A stretch of DNA of 29,245 nt from Chloromonas sp. AAM2. Lineage: Eukaryota; Chlorophyta; Chlorophyceae; Chlamydomonadales; Chlamydomonadaceae. The notes beneath the pieces are model-generated. The model was not told the DNA's origin, made no database searches, and saw only the letters and a program-made list of their open reading frames with translations. The DNA lies in assembly GCA_004335635.1 (NCBI GenBank), contig QAXH01001406.1:1-29245 (forward strand), given 5' to 3'. Below, piece after piece: positions 1 to 14,200 of this stretch. The first letter of the stretch is position 1. Each line of letters starts with the position of its first letter. Both the position numbers and the translations under genes were made by a program.

Positions 1-140
1 TTGGTTGTCGACCCACACACAGACTCTTTGTACACACACGAGCACACGCAGCAAGAAACGTAGGTCCCATCAGTCAATACGCCAGGACACACGAACAGTC
101 ACCACATGAACCCGCCGAATTGTCCCAGAACTGTACTGGC
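1..140 (-). mobile_element. End of a TIR element running off the window's left edge
   Basis: Positions about 85-135, read on the minus strand, give CAGTTCTGGGACAATT, then GGTTCATGTGGTGACTGTTC and later GTATTGAC. The same ordered blocks occur at 15963-16030 and 29160-29220 in the opposite orientation. This is therefore the left end of a dispersed element family, here inverted, with its body lying outside the window. The terminal A/T run seen in the other copies is not preserved here (tactggcc follows instead). The boundary on the window side is about 135-140. Confidence 0.6.
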
Positions 141-366
141 CTTAAGACCTGTCACGTGCATGCATGTGCCTGCCCGTTTCAAAAACCTGTGTGTGTCTAG
201 AGTACGTGTGCAGAGTTGTGCTCTCGTCCGCTCATGACTCTGTGAATGCGAATCAATGATTGGCCCAGGATTGGCACGCGTTCAACTCCTCTGCACTGTG
301 GGCGAAGTGCGTACCAAATCATCCAGGACCGAAGACACCACACTAGTTTCAGTGCCGCACCCAAGA

Positions 367-398
367 ACTGTCCCAGAACCGGTAAACATCTTTTTTTT
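367..398 (+). repeat. Solo right-end TIR of the CCAGTTCTGGGACA family
   Basis: The sequence CTGTCCCAGAACCGG followed by TAAACATC and a run of eight T matches the right terminus of the complete element ending at 16622. No matching left end is visible within a few hundred bases on its left, so it is a solo or degraded end. Confidence 0.55.
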
Positions 399-1328
399 GT
401 CTGCTTCGTGGTATCTACCGCATGGTTTCGACTTTGGACCTTGCATGTGATTGACTTTTGGGGCCCAGATGCTTTGCGTGTGCGGCTGGAAAATGGCGAT
501 GCTGCTGGGTCTGCATCTGCAGCCTACAGGCAACTGCGAACGCCCTGTCATGTGGCCTGTGATTGATGATGGTGTGCTGATTGGGGACAACATGCTGGGC
601 GAAAACCTCAAGTGAAGTCCTGCATAGCGAAGAGTTGGACTGGAGGGCAACTGCAGGACAGATTCCAAGCCTGCAGGCCTTGCCAGCTGAACCGGGAAGG
701 CGATAAGGAGCTGACTTACCAGAGGTACGTGCGGTACCAGAGGTACCATTACATGAGCCCATGCCTGCGGATACGAATGGCACAGACTGTGTGTCGTTAC
801 GATTCGCCAGCAGCGGGGGTGACAATCTCAATGGAACGTGACGGAGAGAAAGCACATGTTTCACGCACTGAGCCACGAGCAGTCGGGATACCGTTTTGAA
901 CTTGCTTGCAACTTGCTTGCAACTTGCATGAATTCCTGACTCAGAAACTAGGTTATCAACGAAGGGCGCAGGCCAATGACGTGATGAAACACCGGGATCG
1001 ACAACACTGAGTCCCAGAGCATGAGCATGACACAGCCGTGCCAGACCACAATGTTCGGATTGTCGTAGCTTGACTGCAATTCCTGCCATACTGCTTGGAT
1101 TTGCCGGCGCAGTTGTAGGCCGCACGGGTTTTACACACTTCGTGGGGTTCATGCAGGGGTAGTAGAGTTATCAAATTCACCCGTTTGGGACGTTTGCTCA
1201 GAAGATACTACACGATTTGCTTCGTCCATCATCAACTGACAACATAGCAGCCGCACACCTAGCTCAGCATCATCGTGATAAACTGCAATAGACCTGGATT
1301 GCTTAGTTGCAAACCCGCGTAGTTTGCA

Positions 1329-4300
1329 ATGTCCGCTGGATTGCAATGTCCGCATGACGTCGCTGCAACAACAACAAAGACCGCTGCTCATTTCACGCGG
1401 AGGGGTCCGTGCAGATATCGCCATGACGTTCATTTTGGCAGCCACACACTGCCCGAATCTGCGCCTTTCTTTGGCGCCAATCAGCCTCAGTTCGTTCGTT
1501 GCAGCAGGCGTCCAGATGTGCGAGTGGAGGCAGTGGCACAGTTGGACCGGCCAGTCTTGGACGTGCGGCCAAAGGTAAAAAGGGAAAGAAGCTAGGGTGC
1601 GAAGGGCCAGCAAGGTTCAGATTAGGAGACCCATGCCATTCATGTTCTCATAGCTAAGCTCAGCAAGAAGGAGGTGATTCAGTTATGTGACCTGGGCCAG
1701 GCAGGTACAGGAAGCGTGGTCCAGAATGTTCATGAACTGGCTGAGCTGCAAGCTGCCAGAGCTGTTATGGGCTTGCCTGGAGACATTCTAATGGCACTTC
1801 TGCAGACACGCTCTTAGCCCTACATGCCGAGCAGCGGGGCATCTGTTGGGCGCGGATTGAGCTTCTGTCTCGCTGTGCCAATCATGTCCCATGCAGGGTA
1901 ACAAAGTGCTTGTGCGCATGAGTGTGCCGTTCCGTGTGGCATTCGGGCAAGTGATCAAGGTGAGTAGAGCTTACACCAACCCGTAAGGCAGCATCCAGGC
2001 TGGTTCACTCCGCTAGCTCTCCGATTCGCATGATCCTGGCTAGCGCACACGTCACACTCATGTAAGCAGCACACTGCATTCCAGCGTCACAACACCCACA
2101 TTCATGCAGCCCCCCTCACTCCCTGTGTTGTGCTAGCTCTGCAGGTTGTGGGCAGTGCAAAGGAGTTTGGCAACTGGGACGTCATATCTGCACCCAAGTT
2201 TGAATGGACGGAAGGCGACATCTGGGTTGGAAACTTCAACATGGATCCTGGGCTGTATGAGTACAAGGTGGGCGATGAAAAGCTTGACATCTGAGGCAGT
2301 GTCGCTAGTGGAGCAACTCATGGTGGTGGTGTTACCATCAACAGCCGGGTTATTCATTGGCCGTGCCTTCCTCTGGGGTTGCCAGGTCATCTGGCCACTG
2401 CAGGGGCTGGTGCATGAGCATGCCCTGCTTCAGCATGTGAACACCCAACCCTTGCCGAATACGTCCGCCTTCAGGTTGTGATATTCAACGAGCGCACCAC
2501 GGAGTCGCGCTGGGAGAACAGCGCCAATAGAATTGTGGAGGTGTGTGTGTGTGTGTCGGGCACGTCTGTGCGATCCAACAGCTCACAACAGGGCACTGGG
2601 TGGGGCCTGCACCGTGCAGTCATTTGCGTGCAGCAGTGGAATTAAGGGAATGTACCTGGTAAACATTGCGAAGCTGACTGACACTACGCAAGACGCCTGA
2701 CAGCATAACAAATTCGCACAGGTGAAGCATTACAAACACAGCTTCTGTGCCAAAGTCACTGGCACATTACGGGCTGTGGTGCCTCATTATGTCGAGGCAG
2801 TGGCTCTGACTGTGGCTCTGACTGTGCCTGCGTGCCTCTGACTGTGGCTGCGTGCCCCTTTATACATGATCTCTTGCGATATTCTTCGCAGGTGCCCAGC
2901 GGTCCCGGCACACTCACCACGTCTTGCTACTGGGGCGCACCCAGCACCCAGGGCTGGTTTGAGAAGGGCGAGCCGGACTCCTCCATCCGTATGACCCCGC
3001 TAGACAGCGCCAGCAGCAGTGCAGCCTCAACCCCACAAGGCCCACCCTCAGTGCTCATTCAGCGTGGCTTTGATGCCATGTACCAGCGCAGTAAAACGCC
3101 GGACAGGGAGAGATCACCCACTCCAGGCATTGCCAGAGACAAGAGCGGTGGTGATAGGCGTACCCTTTCCCGCAGCCCAGGGGGCAGCGGTTTCAAGGCC
3201 AGCAAGTGGGCCAGCATGGCAGACGGTGACCTCGGACAGGAAGTCGAGTCAAGGGTGCAGAAACTGAAGCAGAAACGGTCCACGGGGGCTTCATCAGCGC
3301 CCAGTGTATCTATCAGCAAGGATCACTTGCATGGCCATGCAGATGGTCCTAGCAGCTCGGCGGGTTGGGTGCTGCGGGAAGACATAACAGAGGGTGGCGA
3401 GCGTATGATGCGGAGCCTGAGTGAAATGCTGAGCAGCCGTGGGTGGGGCCCAGGGGTTGCGGCAGGGAAAGGCGGACTGCGACCTCTGAAGGACGTGGAC
3501 AGTCAGGTACGCAATTATGTTCGACAAAGAGTGTGAGAAAGGGTAACAGCCGCCTCTTTATGCACCCTCCAGCCACCAATAGAAGATGTGAAGTATGCAG
3601 CCCGTCATGTGCACTGGTACACTGGTTCATCAAGTTTCATTTTCCCGATTGTGACCCCGTCAATGCATGCAACAGTGCACTCGCGCGCCATTCCAGCCTG
3701 CTCCTAGTAGCATTGCTGCCTGATTAACCTCGTTCTTGCAAATGGGACTTGGGCACCATGCACATGTTGGGATTGACGAGGAAAGACCTGGCATCTGAAC
3801 GCCGCATCATGGCTGCCACAGGATTCCACGTGTGCCTGGTGCTGGTCATGTTTGTGCACAGGTGGCTCTGCGGTTTCCAGAGTTTCCAGAAGGTGGCAGC
3901 GAGCTGTGGCGGGACGGCCTGCGCCAGCTGCGGGAGGTGGACCGGCAGGTGGTGCTGCGCAACATGCGGGACGCGGTAAACTCATGGGCCAACAGCGAGG
4001 AGGTGGCATCCTTCCAGAGGCACGGGAGGCGCTCTGTCGCACGCGAGGAGGGAGAACGGATCCTCAAAGCGGTACGTCAGCTCAACTCTTCACACCTTGT
4101 GTCACATACGTCTCACACAGCTGAGGACTTGGTGCCCACCTGGGCTGATGAGCTGAATGCATGCACTGCCTGTGCTTGCGCCCTTCACACCTTGCTGCTC
4201 GTCAAGGAGGCAGTAACCCTATGCAGTTGCGGCTTCATATCCATCTGGGCTCAAACAACATCTTCCCCCTTCAGTTGATAAGCGGCTTATATTTACAGCC

Positions 4301-5886
4301 TCACACAGTGTTTAGAGCTTAGCCAAGGCGGTAACTAGGCGGCTGAGGGGTGCAAGCCACAGCTTCACAGTCATCTGGGCTCGCACCACCCTTTGGTTAT
4401 GGCCGAGCCAGTTGATGTACAGGCTGATGTGGTGTCAAAAGCAGCTCCGCTGGTCTAGGCTCTGCCGATATCTTATGTTTTTGGTCACGTGCAGGTAACG
4501 TCTGTGTTGAGCACCAAGTCTCCCAGTGCTATGCGCGGAGATGCCATTGACATAGAGACCCTCAAGGAGGGGTACAGGCGCAAGACACCCCTGGCCAGCA
4601 CAGCGTCACGCAGGCCGCCCCTCAGGAGCGAATCCAAAGGTAGGGACTGGCTGCAAGATCAGGGCAGACGCCGGTCAATGGTTGGACACTTTGGTGTGCC
4701 GTGTACATGGTAAGGCTTAAGTCAGCTCATCAAGTCAAATGGGAGGGATGCAAGTGTGTAGAGCCTGTGGCTTGGTATTTTTTTAATACACCTGTTACAG
4801 GCGTCCGGTCACAACAACAACCAGTTGCCGTAACTATCGAACACCTGGGCACAAGGTTGAGCTGCCCAAACCATTACAATCACATCCTCCGCACACTGTG
4901 CAGGCTCGCTACCAGGTCGCTCACAGTCAAGATCGCCCAGCCCAGACGGCCGCAGTTCCTCCTCCTCCAGCTTTCTTCAGCTGCCCAGGCTTGAGCTTCC
5001 TGGCTTCCTGCGCCACGTGGACCTGGACAGTGTGGGTGGAGCTGCGGTGGTCATGGCAGTGGTGCTGAGCCTGCTGTCAACAGACACACACGGCATACGC
5101 TCGTCACTGACTGGCCGGGCACAGGCCATCAAAGCGGTGCGTGCCTTGGCTGACACGCAGAACAGGATGGAAATGTACTGGGGTTAGTTGATTCAGGATC
5201 ACCGCATACGCATACGGATACGCACACGTATACGCATATGCATATGTATACGGCCATCTTGGTCGTCTCGAGTATTCCGCGTTCCGGAAACCGCCAGACG
5301 GTTTTGACTGTTGCGGGCCAGTTTTATACATGAAATTTACATGAAAGTGGCACAACCTGTAACCTGGATACGCTGTAGCAAGTGGCAAGGCAAACTGATC
5401 AAAAGTGCAGAAACCACCACGTGGCACTTGTCGGTTTTCAGCCCGTTCGGGAGACGGGAGACGTCGTATACGCATACGTAGACGTGTACGCGTACGTATA
5501 CGGACCAAAAAGTGAAGTATGCGGTGATCCTGAGTTTATTGATGGGACCGGATGGGGCGGCAAAAGATTGGAATTCTTTTGATGCTGGTCCAGACCAGCA
5601 AGTTACATGTTGACTTGTGTAGTTTGCCGGCACATGTACCTGTTGATAGACAGCAGTGCATGCAGTCGACTGTGCTTGATGAGGCAGGATGTATGCCTCA
5701 CTGTCTAGGATACGCCGTGATATCAATACCTGACATCTGGGATCGCCTTCTCTGCAGGCCCTTGTCGAGCCTCTCCCGCCCAAGGCCCCAGGCAAGACAC
5801 CGCAGCCGGCCAGAGCCAAGGCCACACCCGCCCCTGCACGGGAGGCCGCCTCCCCGGCACCCAAAGCTGCACAGGCCAGCAAGTAG
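1329..5886 (+). CDS. CBM20 starch-binding protein, plastid-targeted candidate
   Basis: Ten exons join without breaking frame: 1329-1574, 1626-1673, 1897-1959, 2145-2267, 2475-2540, 2892-3506, 3862-4071, 4495-4639, 4904-5136 and 5758-5886 (about 625 residues). Exon 1 starts at an ATG preceded by an in-frame stop at 1320 and encodes a Ser/Thr/Arg-rich leader that could be a plastid transit peptide. Exons 3-5 encode the CBM20: VRMSVPFRVAFGQVIK, then VVGSAKEFGNWD, a WTEGDIW strand, LYEYKVVIF and RWENSANRIVE, which are the usual landmarks of this glucan-binding fold. Exon 6 is long, Ser/Pro-rich and has SPTP-type sites. Exons 7-8 look helical and basic. Exon 9 has a hydrophobic stretch (GGAAVVMAVVLSLLS), and exon 10 is Ala/Pro/Lys-rich. 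No catalytic domain is seen, so a role in binding starch or tethering granules is an inference. Exons 1-2 and the last donor (5136; otherwise a stop at 5184) are the least certain. Confidence 0.75.
1897..2540 (+). other. CBM20 domain, exons 3-5 of the starch-binding gene
   Basis: Three phase-0 exons split one beta-sandwich domain of about 84 residues. The aromatic positions expected at starch-binding site 1 are present: Trp in GNWD, and Trp in both WTEGDIW and RWEN. Known CBM20 domains open with a V.V.F.V pattern followed by GQ...VVGS..LG.WD, which this sequence matches closely. CBM20 occurs in starch-active enzymes and in non-enzymatic granule proteins of plastids; only the latter fits here because no hydrolase or dikinase domain follows. 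Confidence 0.85.
2541..2891 (+). other. Intron 5 of the CBM20 gene
   Basis: It starts with a short GT run (2541-2558) that includes the donor GAG|GTGTGT and ends at TTCGCAG. A short repeat of the type ctgactgtggctctgactgtg lies at 2805-2845. No other structure was seen. Confidence 0.6.
3507..4494 (+). other. Introns 6 and 7 of the CBM20 gene, flanking exon 7
   Basis: Intron 6 (3507-3861) and intron 7 (4072-4494) are each over 350 bases. Intron 6 contains a short open stretch at 3573-3620 (PPIEDVKYAARHVHW) with an AG before it, but no convincing paired donor in phase. Nothing else coding-like was seen in either intron. Confidence 0.45.
5137..5757 (+). other. Intron 9 of the CBM20 gene, carrying a MITE
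   Basis: The donor AAAGCG|GTGCGT is nearly identical to that of exon 7 (AAAGCG|GTACGT). The acceptor is CTCTGCAG at 5750-5757. If unspliced, translation would stop at the TAG at 5184-5186, just before the inserted element. The rest of the intron shows no coding signal. Confidence 0.55.
5194..5532. mobile_element. hAT-like MITE in the last intron of the CBM20 gene
   Basis: The 339-bp element is bounded by inverted repeats CAGGATCACCGCATAC and GTATGCGGTGATCCTG. It is flanked by imperfect 8-bp direct repeats, AGTTGATT (5186-5193) and AGTTTATT (5533-5540). An 8-bp target duplication and termini starting with CAG are hallmarks of the hAT superfamily. The subterminal arms are rich in inverted ATACG hexamers (5206-5250 and 5465-5503). 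No transposase ORF fits inside, so it is non-autonomous. Confidence 0.75.
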
Positions 5887-7720
5887 ACAAAAAGCTCGGT
5901 GGGGCCACCACACCCCGGATCCTCCTTGATACTTAAGGCATTCCAGCCACGGCCAGTGAGAAAATGACGTCACACAGATGACGTCCAAGGCATGGGCTGC
6001 GCATGCTGCAGGATGACCGCTTGGATTCTTGTACATTAAACACATTTAGCTGTGGGTTTATGCAATGAGTGATTGTATCCAACCTGCAGCTTCCACTTCA
6101 CATGCACCTGGCTGCAACGTTCGTCTCTAGCCCGACGGTGGCCATTTTCGGAATGATGCGAGGGGTTTGAAGAAAGAAAGCTGCCAGGGCAAGTGTCAGA
6201 AGCAAGCCAGTTGGAGAATCGAGGTTGGCATGCCTCTTCTCTGGCATAAGGCCACTTGATGTATGTTTCCTGAGCGTGTTGGATGCTGAAGATTGCCATT
6301 GATTTGTGGGAGGCATTGGCTGTACCATGCAGGTCTGACAGCGGTTGATTGTTTGAGGGTGCCTGCAGGGAGAAAAGCAGGAGGGAATGGCACCAGTTGC
6401 TGCCATGGCATACACGGAAAGGAAGGGGAAGAGAGAAAAGTGAGGCTAATGTATTCACGGCCAAACAGGCAGTAGTTCAGCCTGTAAGAATTCTTGCGTT
6501 GCAATCTGGCAGGTGTGCTGCTACGGTGGTTTATCACAGTGCACGGTTGTCATTTGTTGTAGTTTTTGGATGGTAACGTGACAAGCAGTCACTTCTTGAT
6601 AAAACTAATAGCAACGTGTTTGGCCTTGTCATGAACGTGCCAGTTTTGTGCCATGAATGGCCGTTTGCACTCTCTTGATTTGTCGATTGCTTAATTCATG
6701 CGTCGGAAACTTTCTGAGCTGCAATAACAGTGAAAGTAATGATGTGGTGGCACTGCACATTATTCAACTGGTGGTGTACAAGCTCGTTGGTGACTGGAAA
6801 CCTAGTTGTGTGCTTGTAAGCCACAAGAAGCCTTTGTGTGCGAGTGTCGACGCCTCAGATTGACTAGAGTGGTGCTCTTGTCCGCTCTTGTATATGTATG
6901 TGCGACTCTGGGTTAAGACCTCTGAACGCGCAGCCCGTCACAGTCAGTCAGAACGCGAGGATTCTGTCCAGATCTGAGATCCACAATATGATTGCCCTTC
7001 GCTGGTGTGGTGAGTTTGCAGCAATGCACGCAGTTCGGCCAGGTCAAATGGGTTAAGGTTGCTGCGTGTGAGATGGCGGGACTCAGGTAAGCTGCCCGGA
7101 CAGTAAATTTCCGGGCCTTGGGTAACCACCTAAGTGGAGTTGACAAACCAGTGAGTGAAATGCTAGACTTCACTCAATGGACTTCACTTTAAGCAAGTAC
7201 TACTCACGGGCTGACATGGGCTTCGCTTTTAAGCAGTACACGTCGTGTCTTTCCAGGTTGCTGCATGACAATAGCACCCTGCCCTGGGGTGTGTAGGCTT
7301 GCTGCAGAGTCACTGCATAGGCATCAAGTGCCAGACGTCCCAACGCAAACATCAGCCCGTGTACAAATAGTTAGTTCTACTATCTTTCTGCGATCGTTGC
7401 TGGCCCATGTCACTGTCACACGGGGCACAGATTTCTGATTGACTGGACCAACATCTGATGACATTTTTCCACAACTGCGTACACTGCCCGATAACACTTG
7501 CAAACAATGCTCGGGCTCCTCTTCTTCACAGCTTTGTTTTACCATGCACGCCCATCACAGTGATGACCCTGCGTATGGGCCTGGCTCACGCAAGACGGAC
7601 CTCACACTTTTCGTGGATCCAATCGCACTTTCCGTTTCAAGCCCTTTTCACAAAACAGGGATCCCGCACGCATGCTGCTAATTGCCTTAAAAACGTTGTT
7701 CGTGCTTGGCATCAGCAATC
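5887..7720. other. Intergenic spacer between the CBM20 and ALAD genes
   Basis: The first part should be the 3' UTR of the CBM20 gene. Candidate TGTAA polyadenylation motifs, the usual volvocine signal, stand at 6483-6487 and 6815-6819. Position 6868 onward (gtgctcttgtccgctc) resembles 213-234 (gtgctctcgtccgctc), so a diverged repeat may be shared with the left edge. Short ORFs here have no recognisable domains. The right end should hold the ALAD promoter, but no clear core motif is visible. Confidence 0.5.
6483..6487 (+). terminator. Candidate TGTAA poly(A) signal of the CBM20 gene
   Basis: TGTAA lies about 600 bases after the stop codon. Chlorophycean algae commonly use TGTAA 10-20 bases before the cleavage site. 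A second copy at 6815-6819 is an alternative. Confidence 0.35.
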
Positions 7721-10772
<3,052 letters not shown>

Positions 10773-11224
10773 ATGGACGACACTGGCGAGATTCAGATTG
10801 TACTGCAGCCAGGCAGTTGTTGGACCAGCCGTCGACCGTTGCGGTGTGGCGTTTTTGTTGTGGTAGTGAATCAGACAGATGGAGCTGACTTTGCCACACG
10901 GCCTGTGGTTGCCTGGAACAATCTTGATCACTTTGTAAGCAAGAGCTAATGCCAGAACAGCACTTGACGGTGTTATCAGGTAAAAGAAACCATGAGCCGT
11001 CATGCAAAGCCAACCTGTAAGCTCAAAGCCTGGACACTTGGGTGGAATGATGACAGTCGCAGGGCTCAGATCCCAGTTAGCGCTTAGGAGGTTTGGTTTG
11101 AGAGTTGTTACCAGTAGTATTGATCACCTAAGTCTTGCGTGTTATGTACTTGCCACCAACACTTAGCACTTGCTGTCCTCCCTTGAACGTTCGTACAGAC
11201 ACTCAGCCCGTTTTGTTTTCTTGC
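10773..11224. other. Convergent 3' spacer between ALAD and the kinesin-like gene
   Basis: Only about 450 bases separate the ALAD stop from the proposed stop of the opposing gene. ALAD-strand TGTAA motifs occur at 10934-10938 and 11016-11020. On the minus strand no TGTAA follows the proposed stop at 11225 in this spacer. No gene is supported here. Confidence 0.5.
11016..11020 (+). terminator. Candidate TGTAA poly(A) signal of ALAD
   Basis: TGTAA lies about 245 bases after the ALAD stop; 10934-10938 is an alternative copy. The call rests only on the algal consensus. Confidence 0.35.
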
Positions 11225-14200
11225 TCAGGTTAGGTCAGGGCGGTACCCATCCCCGCTCCGGGTCCTGTGCACCTGTGGGTGCGGACATATTTAATGCTTG
11301 CCGTGTTGCCCCCCACCCCACCCCTGACTTGTGTGCCTTGAACTTTGCCTGAGCCTTTCCATTTTCCTTTCAGATACCGTAGTCTCATTTCAACTTCGCA
11401 ACACGGCAAGTTCGCAAAACCGGGTTTTGGCTTCTCAAACTTACAGTTTTAGTTAGCTTAGTTAGCTTAGTTAGTTTAGTTAGTTCGTAAACGTAATACG
11501 CTGGATTGAGGCAAACGTAGGGCGCGGCAAGCTTGCACGCATAACGATTCTTCAAAAGCAACCCGTTTTCGAACGGTTGTTGCAAAAATGAAATGAGACT
11601 ACGGTAGATGGATAGGTAGATAGATGGGTAGATAGACAGACAGGCAGATGTGCCACCTGAGCCCTGCCTGGCATGTATCTGGCAGCAACACGTAGCGCGC
11701 ACACGCACACACAGCGCACCTGCTCCACCGCCTTGCGCCTCTCTGCCTGTGCGGACTGCAGCTCCGCCCTCAGCCCCTCGATCTGCCCCTCGGCCGTCCG
11801 CAGCCGCTGACTCAGCCGCTCGCTAGCCTCTGTGTGCACGGCCTCCGCCACTGACAGCGCACTGTCGGCAGCAGACAGCCGGTTGCTCATCTCCTGGATC
11901 TGCGAAACGCATTACATGGTACGCAATACATGGTGCGCCCAAAAAAAAGAAATTTGCCAGTTCTGTGACAATTCCTTTCCTGACTTTCTTTATAATTGTC
12001 CCAGAACTGGAAAAAATCTTTTTTTTACCACTTTATGTGACACTTAATATTCACATAACAGTGCAGGTGGGAAAAAAAGATGTAAGATTCTTTTTTTGGT
12101 ATATGGCATGGTAACTGCATCGGCACTCAACTACGCCACGGTGTGGCCTCGACAAACTGCCCGACACACGCGATGGCTGCATGCAGTAACTGATTGTACA
12201 TGGTGCATGCAAGCTGGGTGAAAGCATGCCGTGTAAAGCCGCAGTAGGTGTCCGTTGCAGGTCATCTACTCGTGCTGCTTCTAGTCCCGTTCCTTGGGTT
12301 TTTCTCTTGCCTTGAGCTTTGCATCCGTCTCTGCCAGTGCCAGTTGGCTCCTGAGGTCGCTCACTCTCCCGCTTGCATCCATCAAGGCGTTCTCAGTGGC
12401 TGCCAACCGTGCATTGCTGGCTGACACCTGCATGGACGCAAGGCACACCCAGTCTGTGCTCCTCTTTACCGTCCACATGTCCACGGGCATTGGCATAGTG
12501 AGGGCATGTGCACGTGGTACACAATTCCTGGTTCTGTTCCAGGTGCCCAGTTTTGACTGTCAGTCAGGAGGCGTATTTGCATCATTGGGCGGTCAGTGAG
12601 CACGCCAATGACAGGGTTAGAACCACATTCAACATGACAAAGGTATTTAAAGAACCATTTGCAGGTGAGGACAGTGCATTCTTCCTTGTTCAGACAGCTG
12701 ATGAGCAACGCTCTCCCCTTGACACACCCTCAGACCCCCCACCTGCTGTTTGAGGTCCGTCACCGTTCCCTCCAGCTGCCCAACTTTCCCCGCATGGCTG
12801 GCCGCCTCCAGTTCGGCCCGCTGCCGCCCCGCCTGGTCGCCCGCGGAGGCGATGGTGGCAATGGCTAGCTCAGCCCGCAGAGACACAACCTGACCTTCCA
12901 ACGCGTCAGCCTGGGCCTGAAGAAGCAGCAAGCGCACACCAGGGGGAAAGTCAAGGAAGGAGATCAACCACAACAGGCAATCTGGGGTCATGCAGAGGCA
13001 AACACAAGGCTGAAAACCAACAGATACTCAACAGAGGAATGGGGTCATGCAGAGATGAACGCAAGGCTACAACATGAAGATTGTCAGAGGGCAGCTCAGC
13101 CCCTTTCAACGCCTGCAATCACTGGCCTGGCCTGTGTGGCAGCGTGTATGGTTGTGATCCCTCAATCCCCAGGAGGTGGCAAGACACATCAACTGCAGTA
13201 ATAGCACAAGGCAAAAGTAGTAGCACAGCCGGCCAGACACTCCCAGTGTATGCGCTGGTCGTACCTTGGATGCATCCCTGCGCTGTGTCATGTCGGTTAA
13301 GTCGGATTGCAGGTCAGCCAGCCGGCTCTCAGCAGCCGTGTGGGCCAACTCGGCGGCCCTCAGGTCCGCAGTCAGTTCTGAGATCTGTGGACACAAGGTT
13401 GGGTTGCCCGTGGCTTACTTGTGCACTGTGGGACTGTCAGATGCGTTGTAAGTCTGGGTCAAAACCAGGTTGCAAAAGAGAGCGCCCCCATTGCGTGTAC
13501 TCCTGGCTCTGTTGTTCTTGCATGCTTTGTTCGTTGCCCTTCTCCAGCCCTCTTCATGCATACGCAGTTCGCCTGACATTGAGTACGCCGTAGCTTCTGC
13601 TGCCTCGCACCTGTTTAGTTGCCTTGGCTTTTTCCGCCTCCAAGCCACGTATGGAGTCCTCCAGTACGGAATTGGACTCTTGGAGGGTGGACAAGCGCTG
13701 CAACAAACAAGTCCCACAGTCTGATCTGGTCATTGCATCAATCCTCAAACGCCACATCCATTCGATCCAATCTGCACCGTCACCCAACCTGCAAGTTGCT
13801 TGGCTTGCGTTGCAAGTTGCATGGCTTGATCGGCACACGCCACACCATGTATGGAGACCCAGTCACTACTGCAGCTCAAGGTGATGACGCACAAGCTGAT
13901 GACGCGACTCATTCCAACCACACTGCCCTTGGCCTACATGTATGAAGTCCACATCCATGGCTTAGCAGAGGAGCCCTAGACAAACAGGTCTCACAAACAC
14001 TCTTTCTGAGCTGCTCGAATGCTTGTTGCAGGACATCAAGACACACACACCTGCTTGAGGTCCGCCACGATGTCCTCTGCATCCTCCAGCCTCATCCTCA
14101 GTTCGTCCCTCTCCCCCCTCACACGCGCTGCCTCCGCGGTGCGGTGCTCCAGAGACTGGTGGCACTGGGCCAGCTGGGCGAGCAAAGCAGACACCTGCGT

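Larger units (their letters stand above)
1..1328. other. Upstream intergenic region without a supported gene
   Basis: Apart from the two TIR-family ends, this region holds only small repeats: aggtac/ggtacc direct copies at about 719-747 and a tandem aacttgcttgc at about 899-929. A 245-codon open frame lies on the minus strand (415-1152), but it has no recognisable domain and its composition looks non-coding. The promoter of the CBM20 gene should lie at the right end; I see no clear TATA box. Confidence 0.5.

Noticed and set aside
415..1152. 245-codon minus-strand open frame, one of the longest uninterrupted frames here
   Set aside because: No recognisable domain and a composition like translated non-coding DNA (Cys, His, Ser, Arg scattered). 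It ends inside a region next to TIR remnants, and long frames by chance are common on both strands here.
1626..1818. Longer open frame continuing past the proposed exon 2 (QLCDLGQAGTGSVVQNVHEL)
   Set aside because: It reads well but ends in a stop at 1816-1818, and no donor in it joins the CBM20 exon at 1897 in frame except GAG|GTGATT at 1673. Kept only as a caution that exon 2 is uncertain.
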